This document shows positions 7,804-16,885 of a stretch of 64,000 nt of DNA, piece after piece. Source of the stretch: Ectobacillus sp048976805 (lineage in GTDB: Bacteria > Bacillota > Bacilli > Bacillales > Bacillaceae_G). The position numbers and the translations under genes were made by a program. The notes under the pieces were generated by a model that worked only from the letters and a program-made list of their open reading frames with translations, was not told where the DNA came from and ran no database searches. Within the stretch, counting starts at the first letter, position 1, and each line of letters begins with the position of its first letter. The DNA is taken from assembly GCA_048976805.1 (NCBI GenBank), contig JBHGUR010000020.1, positions 43,146-107,145 of the forward strand, written 5' to 3'.

Positions 7804-8751
7804 ATGAAGGTTTTGGTTACAGGAGGCGCTGGGTTTATTGGCAGCCATTTGGCGCTTCGTTTGCTTAAAGAAGGCTATGAGCTTGTCCTGGTTGATAATT
7901 TCCATCCCTACTACAGCAGTGCCCGCAAGCGATATCAGCTTGAACAAGTACAGAAGCAAGGTGATGTCGCCTTGTATGAATGTGATATTTTGGATAAGGA
8001 AGCACTCCAAGTGATTGTGAGAAAGGAAAAGCCGGAAGCAATCGTTCATTTGGCGGGTCTGCCAGGGGTGCGCCCGTCTTTGAAAATGCCGGAAGCCTAT
8101 ATAGATATTAATATAAAGGGCACTAGCAATGTGCTTGCCTGTGCTGGGAAAGAAGGAGTACAGCATGTTATTTTCGGTTCTTCTTCATCTGTATACGGCG
8201 AACGGGCGGGTGTGCCGCTTAAAGAAGAAATGGCTGACGGCAAGGTGCTTTCTCCGTATGCTGCTTCTAAATTCGGCGCTGAATCGCTTTGCCATGCCTT
8301 TCAGTATATGTATGGCTTTCAACTGAATATACTGCGCTTTTTTACGGTATACGGACCGTGGGGGCGCCCGGACATGGCGGTGGCTGGCTTCGTGCGCAAA
8401 TTGCTTCATAGTGAAGGGATTACAATATATGGTAAAGGGACGGGCCGAGATTATACGTACATTGATGACATCACAAAAGGCATTTCGCTTGTTTTGGATT
8501 CGGATGACAGTGATATATATAATCTCGGCTCTCATGCACCTGTAGCGATGGCCGATTTTCTCAAAGAGCTAAAAAGACATTTCCCTAACATGAAAGTAAA
8601 CTGGGAAGGAAACCGTATGGGAGATGTCACTTCTACGTGGGCAGATATTACAAAGGCACAAACAAAGCTCGGCTATAAACCAAGCGTAACGTTCCAGGAA
8701 GGGCTGGAGCGGACCATTTTGTGGGCAAAACAGCATGCGCACCTTATTTAA
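7804..8751 (+). CDS. NAD-dependent sugar epimerase (UDP-glucuronate 4-epimerase-like)
   Basis: Extended short-chain dehydrogenase that probably epimerises a UDP-sugar to supply the following glycan genes. The protein has 315 residues. The Rossmann motif GGAGFIG sits at residues 8-14; the catalytic set is a serine in FGSSSSVYG near 123 and YAASK near 152-156. FFTVYGPWGRPDMA and the C-terminal NLGS region are typical of UDP-glucuronate/galactose epimerases. ATG at 7804 follows AAGGAGG; a TTG at 7798 has no suitable spacing. Its end overlaps the next gene by 17 nt, implying translational coupling. Exact substrate unknown. Confidence 0.85.
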   Translation: MKVLVTGGAGFIGSHLALRLLKEGYELVLVDNFHPYYSSARKRYQLEQVQKQGDVALYECDILDKEALQVIVRKEKPEAIVHLAGLPGVRPSLKMPEAYIDINIKGTSNVLACAGKEGVQHVIFGSSSSVYGERAGVPLKEEMADGKVLSPYAASKFGAESLCHAFQYMYGFQLNILRFFTVYGPWGRPDMAVAGFVRKLLHSEGITIYGKGTGRDYTYIDDITKGISLVLDSDDSDIYNLGSHAPVAMADFLKELKRHFPNMKVNWEGNRMGDVTSTWADITKAQTKLGYKPSVTFQEGLERTILWAKQHAHLI

Positions 8752-9652
8752 AGCTATTGGTTTTGTATTGCTATTCGTTTTTATCGTATTAACATTTCAA
8801 ACATTTGAAGCAGCATCTATGTTTGCAACGGTCGGGGAACTGATGGAGAGGCCGGGCCGGCTTGTTAGTATCGTTGCCGCTTATAGCCTTGCCTTCGTGC
8901 TGCGCGCTTACGCATGGCGGTTATACTTAAGAGAACGCATCACAGTCCGGGAAGCGCTCTATGGATTGCTATACAGCTTATTTGTCAACCATATATCCCC
9001 GGTGAAGATTGGCGAGGCGGTGAGGGTTGCGGTTATAACGGGAAACGATAAAATTCCGGTGGCGGAGGCGGCACAATCCGTTGTTGTGCTTCGCCTGCTG
9101 GATTTGCTGGTGCTCGGCTGCTTCGGCGCGGCCGGAATGATGGTGATGCTTGGAAAAATCGATCTCAACTGGATATTTGTATGCGGTGGGATTACAGGGG
9201 GAATCCTAATTTGTTTACTTTTATGGAAAAAAGCTCCGCGCTTTATGCAAACACAGCTTTTGCAATTAAAAGGAGCGCTGCAAGGAATCAGGGGAATTGC
9301 CATTTTATTTCTTACTGCAGCAAGCTGGGTATTAGAGGCCTTTGTTATTTATGGTATCGCCTCATCGCTTCCGTTTTCCAAAGCGGTATGGGTAAACAGC
9401 GTAACCATTGCCGGTCAAGTATTTCAGCTTACACCCGGGGGAATCGGGACGTATGAGACGGTGATGACTTTTGCATTACAAGCGGCAGCCGTTCCTGCTA
9501 GTTCTGCATATGAATGGGCAGTTATTAGCCATAGTTTTAAATTTGCATTTTCGTATGCTGCAGGGCTTGTGCTGCTTATTGTACATCCGATGAAGCTGAC
9601 AGCACTTTTGTCTGATAAACTGAGAGGGGAAGAGGATTGGTGGAAGAAGTAA
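8735..9652 (+). CDS. Multi-pass membrane protein, UPF0104/LPG-synthase transmembrane family
   Basis: Integral membrane protein of 305 residues with about eight hydrophobic segments. The family motifs SPVKIGEAVRV (near 89) and LTPGGIGTYE (near 231) identify the domain shared with the flippase part of MprF and with glycan-associated proteins. It lacks the soluble lysyltransferase domain of MprF. It overlaps the upstream epimerase by 17 nt and the downstream gene by 16 nt. By context it may translocate or handle a lipid-linked sugar; the exact role cannot be read from the sequence. Confidence 0.8.
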   Translation: MRTLFKAIGFVLLFVFIVLTFQTFEAASMFATVGELMERPGRLVSIVAAYSLAFVLRAYAWRLYLRERITVREALYGLLYSLFVNHISPVKIGEAVRVAVITGNDKIPVAEAAQSVVVLRLLDLLVLGCFGAAGMMVMLGKIDLNWIFVCGGITGGILICLLLWKKAPRFMQTQLLQLKGALQGIRGIAILFLTAASWVLEAFVIYGIASSLPFSKAVWVNSVTIAGQVFQLTPGGIGTYETVMTFALQAAAVPASSAYEWAVISHSFKFAFSYAAGLVLLIVHPMKLTALLSDKLRGEEDWWKK

Positions 9653-11109
9653 AAAAAGCGTCAAAATTTGAGAAGACAGCGGCGCGCTGTTGGAATTTAT
9701 TGAATGAGGGAAAGCCGTTTACACCGATTTTTGTGGCGGGAACGTTTCTGCTATTTTTTATAGGGCAATGGACAGAAGCTGCTTTTTGGCTTTCCTTTTT
9801 CTCGAGCTTCCTTATTGTGCTGCCGCTATTTGTTTTATATTATGTATTCGACTTTCCATTGTTTTTGCGCAATTATTTGTGGCTGCCGTTTGTCGCTTAT
9901 TTAATGATCTTTAAAACGTTTCATTTGCCGCTGCTGCTATTTGCAGCCGGCTTGTATTTCTTTTTTACCATTTTCTTTTGGGGAACGTTTTATTATCATT
10001 TACGTATTGGAACCTCCTGGTTGAATTTTACGCGCTTTTGGAAGCTCGTTTTAAAAAACAGCGACTCTACAAGCGGAAATGCCCAGGAGCAGCTTCCAAA
10101 GTTTTTGCTGCTGCTATCAATCTGGTATTTTTATTTTCAATTTTTCGCACATGGCGGCACATTTTCGCAAATTAACGCGCCGCAGCTGCTTTCGTTTTAT
10201 ATCGGCCTAACGTTGTATACAATCATTTTGCACCGCAATTTGTTTGACTGGAAACCAAAAGCGATTGAAACATATACAAATAATGCAAAGGTTCCGGAAA
10301 AAGCAATTAATGAAAAGGTCGTTGTGATTGTAATTGATGGGATGCGTAAAGACCGGTTTGAGGCAGCGCATACCCCTTATTTAGATTATCTTCGCAAAAA
10401 CGGGACCGAATTTACAAATATGGAAACGGTCTATCCAGCAAGAACGGTCGTCTGCTTTTCCTCGATGTTTACGGGGACGTATCCGTTTGAGCACGGCATA
10501 CAGTCAAATATGGTGTGGAGGCTTGGCGTGCGTGTGGAAAGCATTTTTGACTCTCTTCGCAAAATCGGCAAGACGGGAAAAATGCTGGCTGTCGCCCACC
10601 TAGTGGATGCTTTCGGCAAGGATGTAGAAACGTATACTGCCGTGATGAACAATGATATCGTCGATTCGCAAATCATTAAGAAAGCAAAGCAAATTATGGA
10701 TGGGCAGAACCCGGATTTATTTATCGTACAGCTCATTTCTACCGATCAAACCGGCCATAGCCGCGGCGTGTTATATGACGAATATCTCCAAAAAATATAC
10801 GAAGCGGATCAATATGTAAAGGATTTTATTGGACATTTAGAAAAAAGCGGCAAGGCTGAAAATACAACCTTCATTATTTGCGCTGACCATGGCCAGGCGG
10901 ATGGCATCGGTGGCCATGGCCATCTTGATGAAGGCGAGCGCATCGTGCCGTTCTTTATGTACGGGCCGAAAATTAAGCAAGGTGTACGCGTTGAAGAACG
11001 GCATAGCTTAGTATCTGTTGCGCCGACAATCGCCTATTTGCTTGGAGCTCCGTATCCGTCCCATAGCCGCGGGCCTGTTTTGACTGAAGGCATTAAGGAG
11101 ACTGAATAA
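9637..11109 (+). CDS. Membrane-anchored alkaline-phosphatase-superfamily phosphodiesterase/phosphotransferase
   Basis: A protein of 490 residues: about five N-terminal transmembrane segments (to about residue 200), then a type I phosphodiesterase/nucleotide-pyrophosphatase-like catalytic domain. Metal and nucleophile motifs are VIVIDGMRKDRF near 228, ARTVVCFSS near 268 (candidate Thr nucleophile), STDQTGHSRG near 369, and CADHGQADGIGGHGH near 415. The fold is used by enzymes that move phospho-groups on surface polymers and lipids. Start is TTG 9637 or GTG 9640 after GAGGGGAAGAGG. It is coupled to the previous gene by overlap, and the next gene begins 2 nt after its stop. Confidence 0.82.
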   Translation: MVEEVKKASKFEKTAARCWNLLNEGKPFTPIFVAGTFLLFFIGQWTEAAFWLSFFSSFLIVLPLFVLYYVFDFPLFLRNYLWLPFVAYLMIFKTFHLPLLLFAAGLYFFFTIFFWGTFYYHLRIGTSWLNFTRFWKLVLKNSDSTSGNAQEQLPKFLLLLSIWYFYFQFFAHGGTFSQINAPQLLSFYIGLTLYTIILHRNLFDWKPKAIETYTNNAKVPEKAINEKVVVIVIDGMRKDRFEAAHTPYLDYLRKNGTEFTNMETVYPARTVVCFSSMFTGTYPFEHGIQSNMVWRLGVRVESIFDSLRKIGKTGKMLAVAHLVDAFGKDVETYTAVMNNDIVDSQIIKKAKQIMDGQNPDLFIVQLISTDQTGHSRGVLYDEYLQKIYEADQYVKDFIGHLEKSGKAENTTFIICADHGQADGIGGHGHLDEGERIVPFFMYGPKIKQGVRVEERHSLVSVAPTIAYLLGAPYPSHSRGPVLTEGIKETE

Positions 11110-11111
11110 AA

Positions 11112-11864
11112 ATGAAACAGCATGTGATTGTATTTTTGCCTGCCCATAATGAAGAAGCTTCAATCGGAAATGTGATTCGCAATATTCCACGCCATTTCCA
11201 TCATGAAGTGCTTGTTGAAGTACTTGTCATTGATGATGGTTCAACAGACCGTACGGTGCAAGTTGCCAAAGAGGCGGGGGCAAACTATATTGTATCTTTT
11301 GCCAAAAACCAAGGCCTTGGCGCCGCGGTCCGAGCCGGCTTAGAGGAGTGCGTTCGGCTCGGGGCGGATATTGGCGTTATGATTGATGCCGATGACGAAT
11401 ATCCGGCTGAGGAGATTCCGAATATTTTGCAGCCGATTTTTGAGGGAAAGGCCGACTACACGATGGGATCGCGTTTTTTGGGAACAATTCGCGGCATGAA
11501 GCTCCACCGCCGGCTCGGCAACTACTGCTTTACGCTGCTGCAGTCATTGTTGCTAGGCAAATGGATTTATGACGGACAATCCGGTATGCGCGCTTTTTCC
11601 CGCCAAGCAATGGAGCATGCGGAAATTATTCATAACTACAATTATGCGCAGGTAATTACGCTTAATCTTGTCAGGAAAGGCTTCCGCGTTCTTGAGGTGC
11701 CGATTACTTATAAAGTGCGGACTGCAGGACAATCTTTCATTAAATTCCGCAAATATATGACATCTGTGCTTCCTGCGATTTGGAAAGAAATGCGGCGCCC
11801 TGTTAGAAAAGCAGAAATTGATTATGATGCGCATGTATTAGAAAAGGATAAGAAATGCTCGTAA
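11112..11864 (+). CDS. Family 2 glycosyltransferase, polyprenyl-phosphate sugar synthase-like
   Basis: Cytoplasmic GT-A enzyme of 250 residues resembling dolichol-phosphate mannose synthase (DPM1). Motifs: PAHNEEASIG near 9, VIDDGSTDRT near 39, MIDADDEYP near 90 (metal-binding Asp residues), MGSRF near 118 and DGQSGMRAF near 153. It probably transfers a sugar from a nucleotide donor to undecaprenyl phosphate, for use by a GT-C enzyme outside the membrane. No transmembrane helix is evident. AAGGAG lies 11 nt before the ATG. It is the last gene of the four-gene operon, and the terminator stem begins inside its final codons. Confidence 0.85.
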   Translation: MKQHVIVFLPAHNEEASIGNVIRNIPRHFHHEVLVEVLVIDDGSTDRTVQVAKEAGANYIVSFAKNQGLGAAVRAGLEECVRLGADIGVMIDADDEYPAEEIPNILQPIFEGKADYTMGSRFLGTIRGMKLHRRLGNYCFTLLQSLLLGKWIYDGQSGMRAFSRQAMEHAEIIHNYNYAQVITLNLVRKGFRVLEVPITYKVRTAGQSFIKFRKYMTSVLPAIWKEMRRPVRKAEIDYDAHVLEKDKKCS

Positions 11865-11879
11865 CAAGCATTTCTTATC
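11847..11879 (+). terminator. Terminator overlapping the glycosyltransferase 3' end
   Basis: GATAAGAAATGCT (11847-11859) pairs perfectly with AGCATTTCTTATC (11867-11879). The stop codon at 11862-11864 lies in the loop, and the -35 of the next promoter starts at once after the stem. Confidence 0.85.
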
Positions 11880-11909
11880 TTGACATTTAAAATGATAATC
11901 ATTATCATT
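11880..11909 (+). promoter_or_regulatory. Fur-regulated promoter of the FTR1 unit
   Basis: TTGACA (11880-11885), 17-bp spacer, TATCAT (11903-11908). A perfect Fur 7-1-7 box, TGATAATCATTATCA (11893-11907), covers the spacer and -10. The palindrome extends over 11891-11909. Strong iron repression is expected. Confidence 0.9.
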
Positions 11910-11929
11910 GTCACTAGGAGGGAATTTTT

Positions 11930-12682
11930 ATGAAAAAATTTGTTTTATCACTAATTTTCGGCATATTTTCATTATTATCAATACATACAAGTGCTTTTGC
12001 ATATTCGTATGGAGATCCAAACGAAGAAAAGATTGCTGAAGCATACAAAGAAATGGTCATACAGCTGGATAAAAATCCTCCGAATTACAAAGAGGCGAAG
12101 AAAATTTATCAAACGGTGCAAGAAGAGATTGATATGCACATGGGGCCCGAACCCTCCGAAGTGATGCTCAGCAGTTTGGATAAAGAGGAAAAAGAGGAAA
12201 TTGTGAAAAACATGCAGCGCGTGCTGGTGTTAAATATTAATCGCCGCTTAGTAAACATAGATAAGCAATTCGAGGAATATGATACAAGCAAGCGCCTATT
12301 GGCAAAGGCGTTCGCGACATACGAAGCGTTATCGCCTGTAATAGTGGCAAAAGACAAAGAGTTGGATGCAAAAATGCGGGATGAATTCAATAAGGCGCTT
12401 GAAGCTCTTGGCAATCCCGGCTTGTTTGGTGTCGGAAAGAAGGAAGCAAATAAAGAAGTATTTGGGCAAAGCAAAGCATTTATTTTAGATAATCTAAAAA
12501 AAGAGTTTGATATTAAGGATTTCAAAGCTGGCCATTTTAAAGAAAGTGCAACAGAAGATACTGCTGCCGTGGAAAAAACAGAATGGACCGATTTAAAAAA
12601 TATAAAAAATTGGCTGCCGCTTCTTGTGATTGCTGGCGTGCTGGTTGCGGTAATTGTATATGCGATAAAAAAACGAAGATAA
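11930..12682 (+). CDS. Membrane-anchored extracytoplasmic helical protein of the FTR1 iron system
   Basis: A protein of 250 residues with a signal peptide ending near ASAFAYS-type residues 22-25, a helical extracellular body, and a C-terminal transmembrane anchor (WLPLLVIAGVLVAVIVYAI) with a KKRR tail. The body carries one copy of the helical unit also seen in the lipoprotein at 6462. Such a domain often accompanies FTR1-type permeases, as a fusion or a separate gene. It starts after AGGAGGG, directly behind a perfect Fur box, and 17 bp before the FTR1 gene. Likely an iron-binding or presentation subunit; its metal ligands are not identified. Confidence 0.75.
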   Translation: MKKFVLSLIFGIFSLLSIHTSAFAYSYGDPNEEKIAEAYKEMVIQLDKNPPNYKEAKKIYQTVQEEIDMHMGPEPSEVMLSSLDKEEKEEIVKNMQRVLVLNINRRLVNIDKQFEEYDTSKRLLAKAFATYEALSPVIVAKDKELDAKMRDEFNKALEALGNPGLFGVGKKEANKEVFGQSKAFILDNLKKEFDIKDFKAGHFKESATEDTAAVEKTEWTDLKNIKNWLPLLVIAGVLVAVIVYAIKKRR

Positions 12683-12699
12683 GGTAAGGGGGAAGAAGA

Positions 12700-13611
12700 A
12701 TGCAGCTGCAAGCATTTCTCATAACGTTTCGCGAAGTGCTCGAGGCGTTATTGATTGTAGGAATCATTACAACCTATTTAAAGCGTACTGATAATAAAAA
12801 GTATGTAAAATATATATGGACGGGTGCCGGGCTTGCAGTTGCAGCCAGCTTCCTGATCGCGCTTTTGTTCCAAGTCGTTTTTACCGGCTTTGCAGCAATG
12901 GGCAGCGAGATGTATTTAAAGATTTCCATCATTTTTATTTCTGCAATTTTGCTTACGCAAATGGTATTTTGGATGGCGGAGCATAGCAAAAATATAAAAT
13001 CGAACGTAGAAGGCAAGATGAGCAAGTATATAACAACAGGAAACGTTATCGGAATGGTTATTCACTCGTTCTTGGTTGTGCTGCGCGAGGGTGTTGAAAC
13101 AGTATTTTTCTTTGCAGCGATTACCGGCGGCAATATTGGCGCGGCACTGCAAGGATGGGGCGCAATTACCGGCTTTGCTGTTGCTGCATTAGTAAGCTAT
13201 ATGTTCTTTAAAGGAACGATGCGCGTACCGCTGAAAACATTCTTTAAAGCAACAGGCGCTTTAATTGTACTCATTGCGGCCGGCCTTTTGGTACAGGGAA
13301 TTTCGATGCTGCAGGATATTAAAGTGTTGGGAAGCGTTATGCCGCACTTGTACGATATTACGTGGCTATTGCCGGAGCATCCGATTGATTATGCGCATTA
13401 CTTGCGCGATACGGGAACAGCGCCGCTGCTGTCTGGTGATATCGGCATATTCTTAAAGGCATTTCTCGGTTATTCCTCTATGCCTTCACTGGAAGAAGTG
13501 CTTGCATATATCGGCTACTTTGTCGTCATTTATATGATGATTTCTGTGAAAAAGCAGCCTGCTCAACAAAAAGAAAAAAACGTGCTAAAAACAAATAAAT
13601 CAGTAAGCTAA
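12700..13611 (+). CDS. FTR1-family high-affinity iron permease (EfeU-like)
   Basis: Polytopic permease of 303 residues with about seven membrane helices. Both iron-binding REXXE motifs of the OFeT/FTR1 family are intact: REVLE at residues 11-15 and REGVE near 129-133. It should import iron across the cytoplasmic membrane with the two exported helical proteins of this block. No EfeB-type heme peroxidase is encoded nearby, unlike the classic EfeUOB system. GGTAAGGGGGAAG precedes the ATG. Co-transcribed with the 11930 gene from the Fur-controlled promoter; a perfect terminator follows. Confidence 0.92.
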   Translation: MQLQAFLITFREVLEALLIVGIITTYLKRTDNKKYVKYIWTGAGLAVAASFLIALLFQVVFTGFAAMGSEMYLKISIIFISAILLTQMVFWMAEHSKNIKSNVEGKMSKYITTGNVIGMVIHSFLVVLREGVETVFFFAAITGGNIGAALQGWGAITGFAVAALVSYMFFKGTMRVPLKTFFKATGALIVLIAAGLLVQGISMLQDIKVLGSVMPHLYDITWLLPEHPIDYAHYLRDTGTAPLLSGDIGIFLKAFLGYSSMPSLEEVLAYIGYFVVIYMMISVKKQPAQQKEKNVLKTNKSVS

Positions 13612-13640
13612 AAGTACAAGGCTAGCCTTGTACTTTTTTT
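13610..13640 (+). terminator. Terminator after the FTR1 gene
   Basis: A perfect palindromic stem, AAAGTACAAGGCT/AGCCTTGTACTTT, followed by a run of T. Confidence 0.9.
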
Positions 13641-13658
13641 CAATCAAAAGGAGAGCCT

Positions 13659-15086
13659 ATGAGAGAGAGAATATTAATAACGGCGTCAATCATACTATTA
13701 TGCACCATAACTGTGCTTCGGCTTTTGTATCCAAGCCCGTTTGCGGCTACTTGGGATGAAGTTGATTTTGCCCTCGCGCTTGATAACTATGATATTTCAT
13801 TCATGCAGCCGCATTTTCCAGGATACCCATTTTTTATCCTTGGGGGAATGATAGCTCATATTTGGATAGAAAACCCCGCAGAGGCGCTCTCAATGTTCAA
13901 TACAATAGCTGTAGCTTCCTCGGCTGTTCCGGTATATATGCTGGCCCGCAGGCGAGTTAGCAGCGGGGAGGCGCTGCTGTTGGCCGCCTTTTTACAAAGC
14001 GGGAGCTATTTATCTATATTAGCTACACAGCCGATGTCAGAAGGAGCGGCGCTTGCTGTATTATGGTGGTATATTTGGTCTTTAGATCGAGCATTTCAAA
14101 TGAACAGGCTTTTAGAGCAAATATTGCCGCTTGCCTTGTTTGCCCTGCTTATGGGAATCCGGTTGTCATATGCTCCGTTTGGAATCGCCTTGCCGCTTCT
14201 TTGGTTGTACGATTGGAGGCGGAAAAAGAACCGGGTTATCCCCTTAATCAGCTTAGCGGTATTTTTTCAACTGGTGTGGGTTGGGGCACTTATTTGGAAT
14301 GTCGGCGGCATCGATGGTTTTTTCAAGCTTGCATTCGGCTTTGTCGGCGGCCATTTTACGGAATGGGGCGGTGCCGTTACCGAAACAAGCGAGCCGTTAT
14401 CGTCGCGGCTGTACCGTCTTGTAGCCTTGAATATATTTTGGACCGGCTTATTTTCAAGGTCGCCTTTACTTGCGGGCATATTTATTTTGCTTCTTGCTTT
14501 TCTTGTTTTACAATGGAAGAACCTCCGTTTGAGGAAAACGCTGTATGAAAACAGGCTCATCTTATTGCTGGCGCTTGTTTATTTCCTATGGAATTTATTT
14601 GCCCAAAATATTGATAAGCCGCGCCATTCTTATCCTATTGTAATGCTGTTGTCGTTTTCTTTCGTTATGCTGCAGCTCAAACAGCGCTATTTGTTTTTGG
14701 TGTTTGCATTTGCTGTTTGCCAGGCTGCATTCGGCATTTTCTTAGCGAAGGAGCAGGCAACAGCGGAGCCGGCTACGTATCAGCTTGCGAACTTCCTGAC
14801 CGAAAAAGAGAAGCCGCTCACTGTATATACATGGGAGGAAACGAGAGTGATGGGCTATTTGCAAGTTCCATATGAGCATAAACGTTTTTATCAATATGAC
14901 TATTTTTTACAAGATAAAAAATATCGAACAGATGATACAATATACGTTACAAATCATTTGATTGACGGCTTTCGTAGCCAAGGAATTGAAGTAGAGGCGC
15001 ATCTTCAAGAAGTGAAACGCTTTCGCTCCAATCCGCTATTTGACCCGATATATAGTGAGATTATTTTATATAAATGGATTCCATAA
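13659..15086 (+). CDS. GT-C type membrane glycosyltransferase-like protein
   Basis: A 475-residue polytopic protein with about ten hydrophobic helices. The first outer loop after helix 1 carries ATWDEVDFALAL, the acidic motif position expected for GT-C enzymes (PMT/ArnT-like), which use polyprenyl-phosphate sugars on the outer membrane face. The C-terminus is a soluble tail. GGAGAG precedes the ATG. It lies just after the iron/glycan block and 17 bp before uvrC, with which it may be co-transcribed. Pairing with the DPM1-like enzyme at 11112 is plausible but unproven. Confidence 0.65.
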   Translation: MRERILITASIILLCTITVLRLLYPSPFAATWDEVDFALALDNYDISFMQPHFPGYPFFILGGMIAHIWIENPAEALSMFNTIAVASSAVPVYMLARRRVSSGEALLLAAFLQSGSYLSILATQPMSEGAALAVLWWYIWSLDRAFQMNRLLEQILPLALFALLMGIRLSYAPFGIALPLLWLYDWRRKKNRVIPLISLAVFFQLVWVGALIWNVGGIDGFFKLAFGFVGGHFTEWGGAVTETSEPLSSRLYRLVALNIFWTGLFSRSPLLAGIFILLLAFLVLQWKNLRLRKTLYENRLILLLALVYFLWNLFAQNIDKPRHSYPIVMLLSFSFVMLQLKQRYLFLVFAFAVCQAAFGIFLAKEQATAEPATYQLANFLTEKEKPLTVYTWEETRVMGYLQVPYEHKRFYQYDYFLQDKKYRTDDTIYVTNHLIDGFRSQGIEVEAHLQEVKRFRSNPLFDPIYSEIILYKWIP

Positions 15087-15103
15087 GGGAGGGGAAAGGA
15101 AGC

Positions 15104-16885
15104 ATGTATGAGCATCTGCGCGAGAAGCTTGCCATTTTGCCTGACCAGCCCGGCTGTTATTTAATGAAGGATAAACATGGAACAGTCATTTATGTCGGAA
15201 AGGCAAAGGTTTTAAAAAATCGTGTCCGTTCCTACTTTACGGGAACGCATGACGGCAAAACGTACCGCCTTGTCAGCGAGATTGCTGATTTTGAGTATAT
15301 CGTAACGTCATCCAACCTTGAAGCGCTAATTTTGGAAATGACGTTAATTAAGAAATATGACCCGAAATATAATATTGCGCTTAAAGACGATAAAAGCTAT
15401 CCGTTTCTTAAAATTACAAACGAGAAGCACCCGCGCTTGATTATTACAAGAACAGTGAAAAAGGATAAAGGAAAATATTTCGGCCCTTATCCGAACGCGC
15501 AGGCGGCAACTGAAACAAAGAAACTGCTCGACCGCATGTATCCTCTTCGCAAATGCGCAAGCATTCCAGACAAAGTATGCTTGTATTATCATATGGGGCA
15601 ATGCTTGGCTCCGTGTGTAAAGGAGATTACAGATGAACAAAACAAGGAGATCGCCGAGCAAATTATCCGGTTTCTAAACGGGGGGCATAAAGAAATTCGC
15701 GCTGAGCTTGAGAAGAAAATGTACGAAGCGTCCGAGAAACTCGAATTTGAACGGGCAAAGGAGCTGCGGGATCAAATCGCCCACATGGACGCCCTCATGG
15801 AAAAGCAAAAAATGATTATGAATGATTCGATTGACCGTGATGTATTCGGCTATGCCGTTGATAAAGGCTGGATGTGCGTGCAAGTATTTTTCATACGCCA
15901 AGGCAAGCTCATCGAACGCGATGTATCGATGTTTCCGATTTATGACGAGCCAGAAGAGGAGTTTTTAACGTTTATCGGACAATTTTATGCACAGGCACAT
16001 CATTTTAAGCCAAAAGAAATTGTGCTGCCGGGCAGCATTGATCGAGAGATTGTGGAAAAATTCCTCGGGGTAGAAGCGACGCAGCCAAAGCGGGGCAAGA
16101 AGAAGGAAATGGTTGAGCTAGCCTCAAAAAACGCGGCAATCGCCTTAAAAGAAAAATTTTACTTAATTGAGCGGGACGAAGAACGGACGATTAAGGCTGT
16201 GGAAAACCTTGGGCTAAAAGCAGGCATTCCGACACCGCATCGCATTGAGGCGTTTGATAATTCCAATATTCAAGGAATAAACCCGGTATCGGCAATGGTT
16301 GTGTTCATTGATGGAAAGCCGGAAAAGAAGGAGTACCGCAAGTATAAAATCAAAACCGTGCAGGGGCCGGATGATTATGAGTCGATGCGCGAGGTTGTGC
16401 GCCGCCGCTATTCACGCGTTCTAAAGGAAGGATTGCCGCTTCCGGATTTAATTGTCATTGACGGTGGAAAAGGGCATCTCGCTGCTGTTAGCGACGTTTT
16501 GGAAAATGAGCTTGGTTTATCGATTCCGATTGCCGGACTTGTGAAGGATGAGAAGCATCGAACCTCCCATTTAATTATCGGAGAGCCGCCGGAGCCGGTT
16601 GAGTTGGAGCGCAATAGCCAGGAATTTTATTTGCTGCAGCGCATTCAGGATGAAGTGCATCGATTTGCGATTGCGTTCCATCGCCAAATGCATGGAAAAT
16701 CGGTTATCCAGTCTGCATTAGATCATATTCCGGGAGTAGGGGAAAAGCGGAAAAAAGCCCTGCTGAAGCATTTTGGTTCTTTAAAAAAATTAAAAGAAGC
16801 CACAGCAGAAGAGATTGCCAAGGCGGGTGTACCGCACAATGTGGCTAAAGCGATATATGAATCTTTCCAGCAAAAGACATTGTAG
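15104..16885 (+). CDS. uvrC: Excinuclease ABC subunit C
   Basis: Dual-incision nuclease of nucleotide excision repair, recruited by UvrAB. The 593-residue protein has the N-terminal GIY-YIG domain (GCYLMKD...VIYVGKAK, residues about 16-40), the UVR motif near 205-225 (LEFERAKELRDQI), the RNase H-like C-terminal nuclease region with EAFDNSNIQG and VIDGGKGH, and the C-terminal helix-hairpin-helix (IPGVGEKRKKALLKHFGS). An in-frame ATG at 15074 lies in the previous gene; ATG 15104 follows GGGAGGGGAAAGG. A terminator follows at once. Confidence 0.97.
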   Translation: MYEHLREKLAILPDQPGCYLMKDKHGTVIYVGKAKVLKNRVRSYFTGTHDGKTYRLVSEIADFEYIVTSSNLEALILEMTLIKKYDPKYNIALKDDKSYPFLKITNEKHPRLIITRTVKKDKGKYFGPYPNAQAATETKKLLDRMYPLRKCASIPDKVCLYYHMGQCLAPCVKEITDEQNKEIAEQIIRFLNGGHKEIRAELEKKMYEASEKLEFERAKELRDQIAHMDALMEKQKMIMNDSIDRDVFGYAVDKGWMCVQVFFIRQGKLIERDVSMFPIYDEPEEEFLTFIGQFYAQAHHFKPKEIVLPGSIDREIVEKFLGVEATQPKRGKKKEMVELASKNAAIALKEKFYLIERDEERTIKAVENLGLKAGIPTPHRIEAFDNSNIQGINPVSAMVVFIDGKPEKKEYRKYKIKTVQGPDDYESMREVVRRRYSRVLKEGLPLPDLIVIDGGKGHLAAVSDVLENELGLSIPIAGLVKDEKHRTSHLIIGEPPEPVELERNSQEFYLLQRIQDEVHRFAIAFHRQMHGKSVIQSALDHIPGVGEKRKKALLKHFGSLKKLKEATAEEIAKAGVPHNVAKAIYESFQQKTL

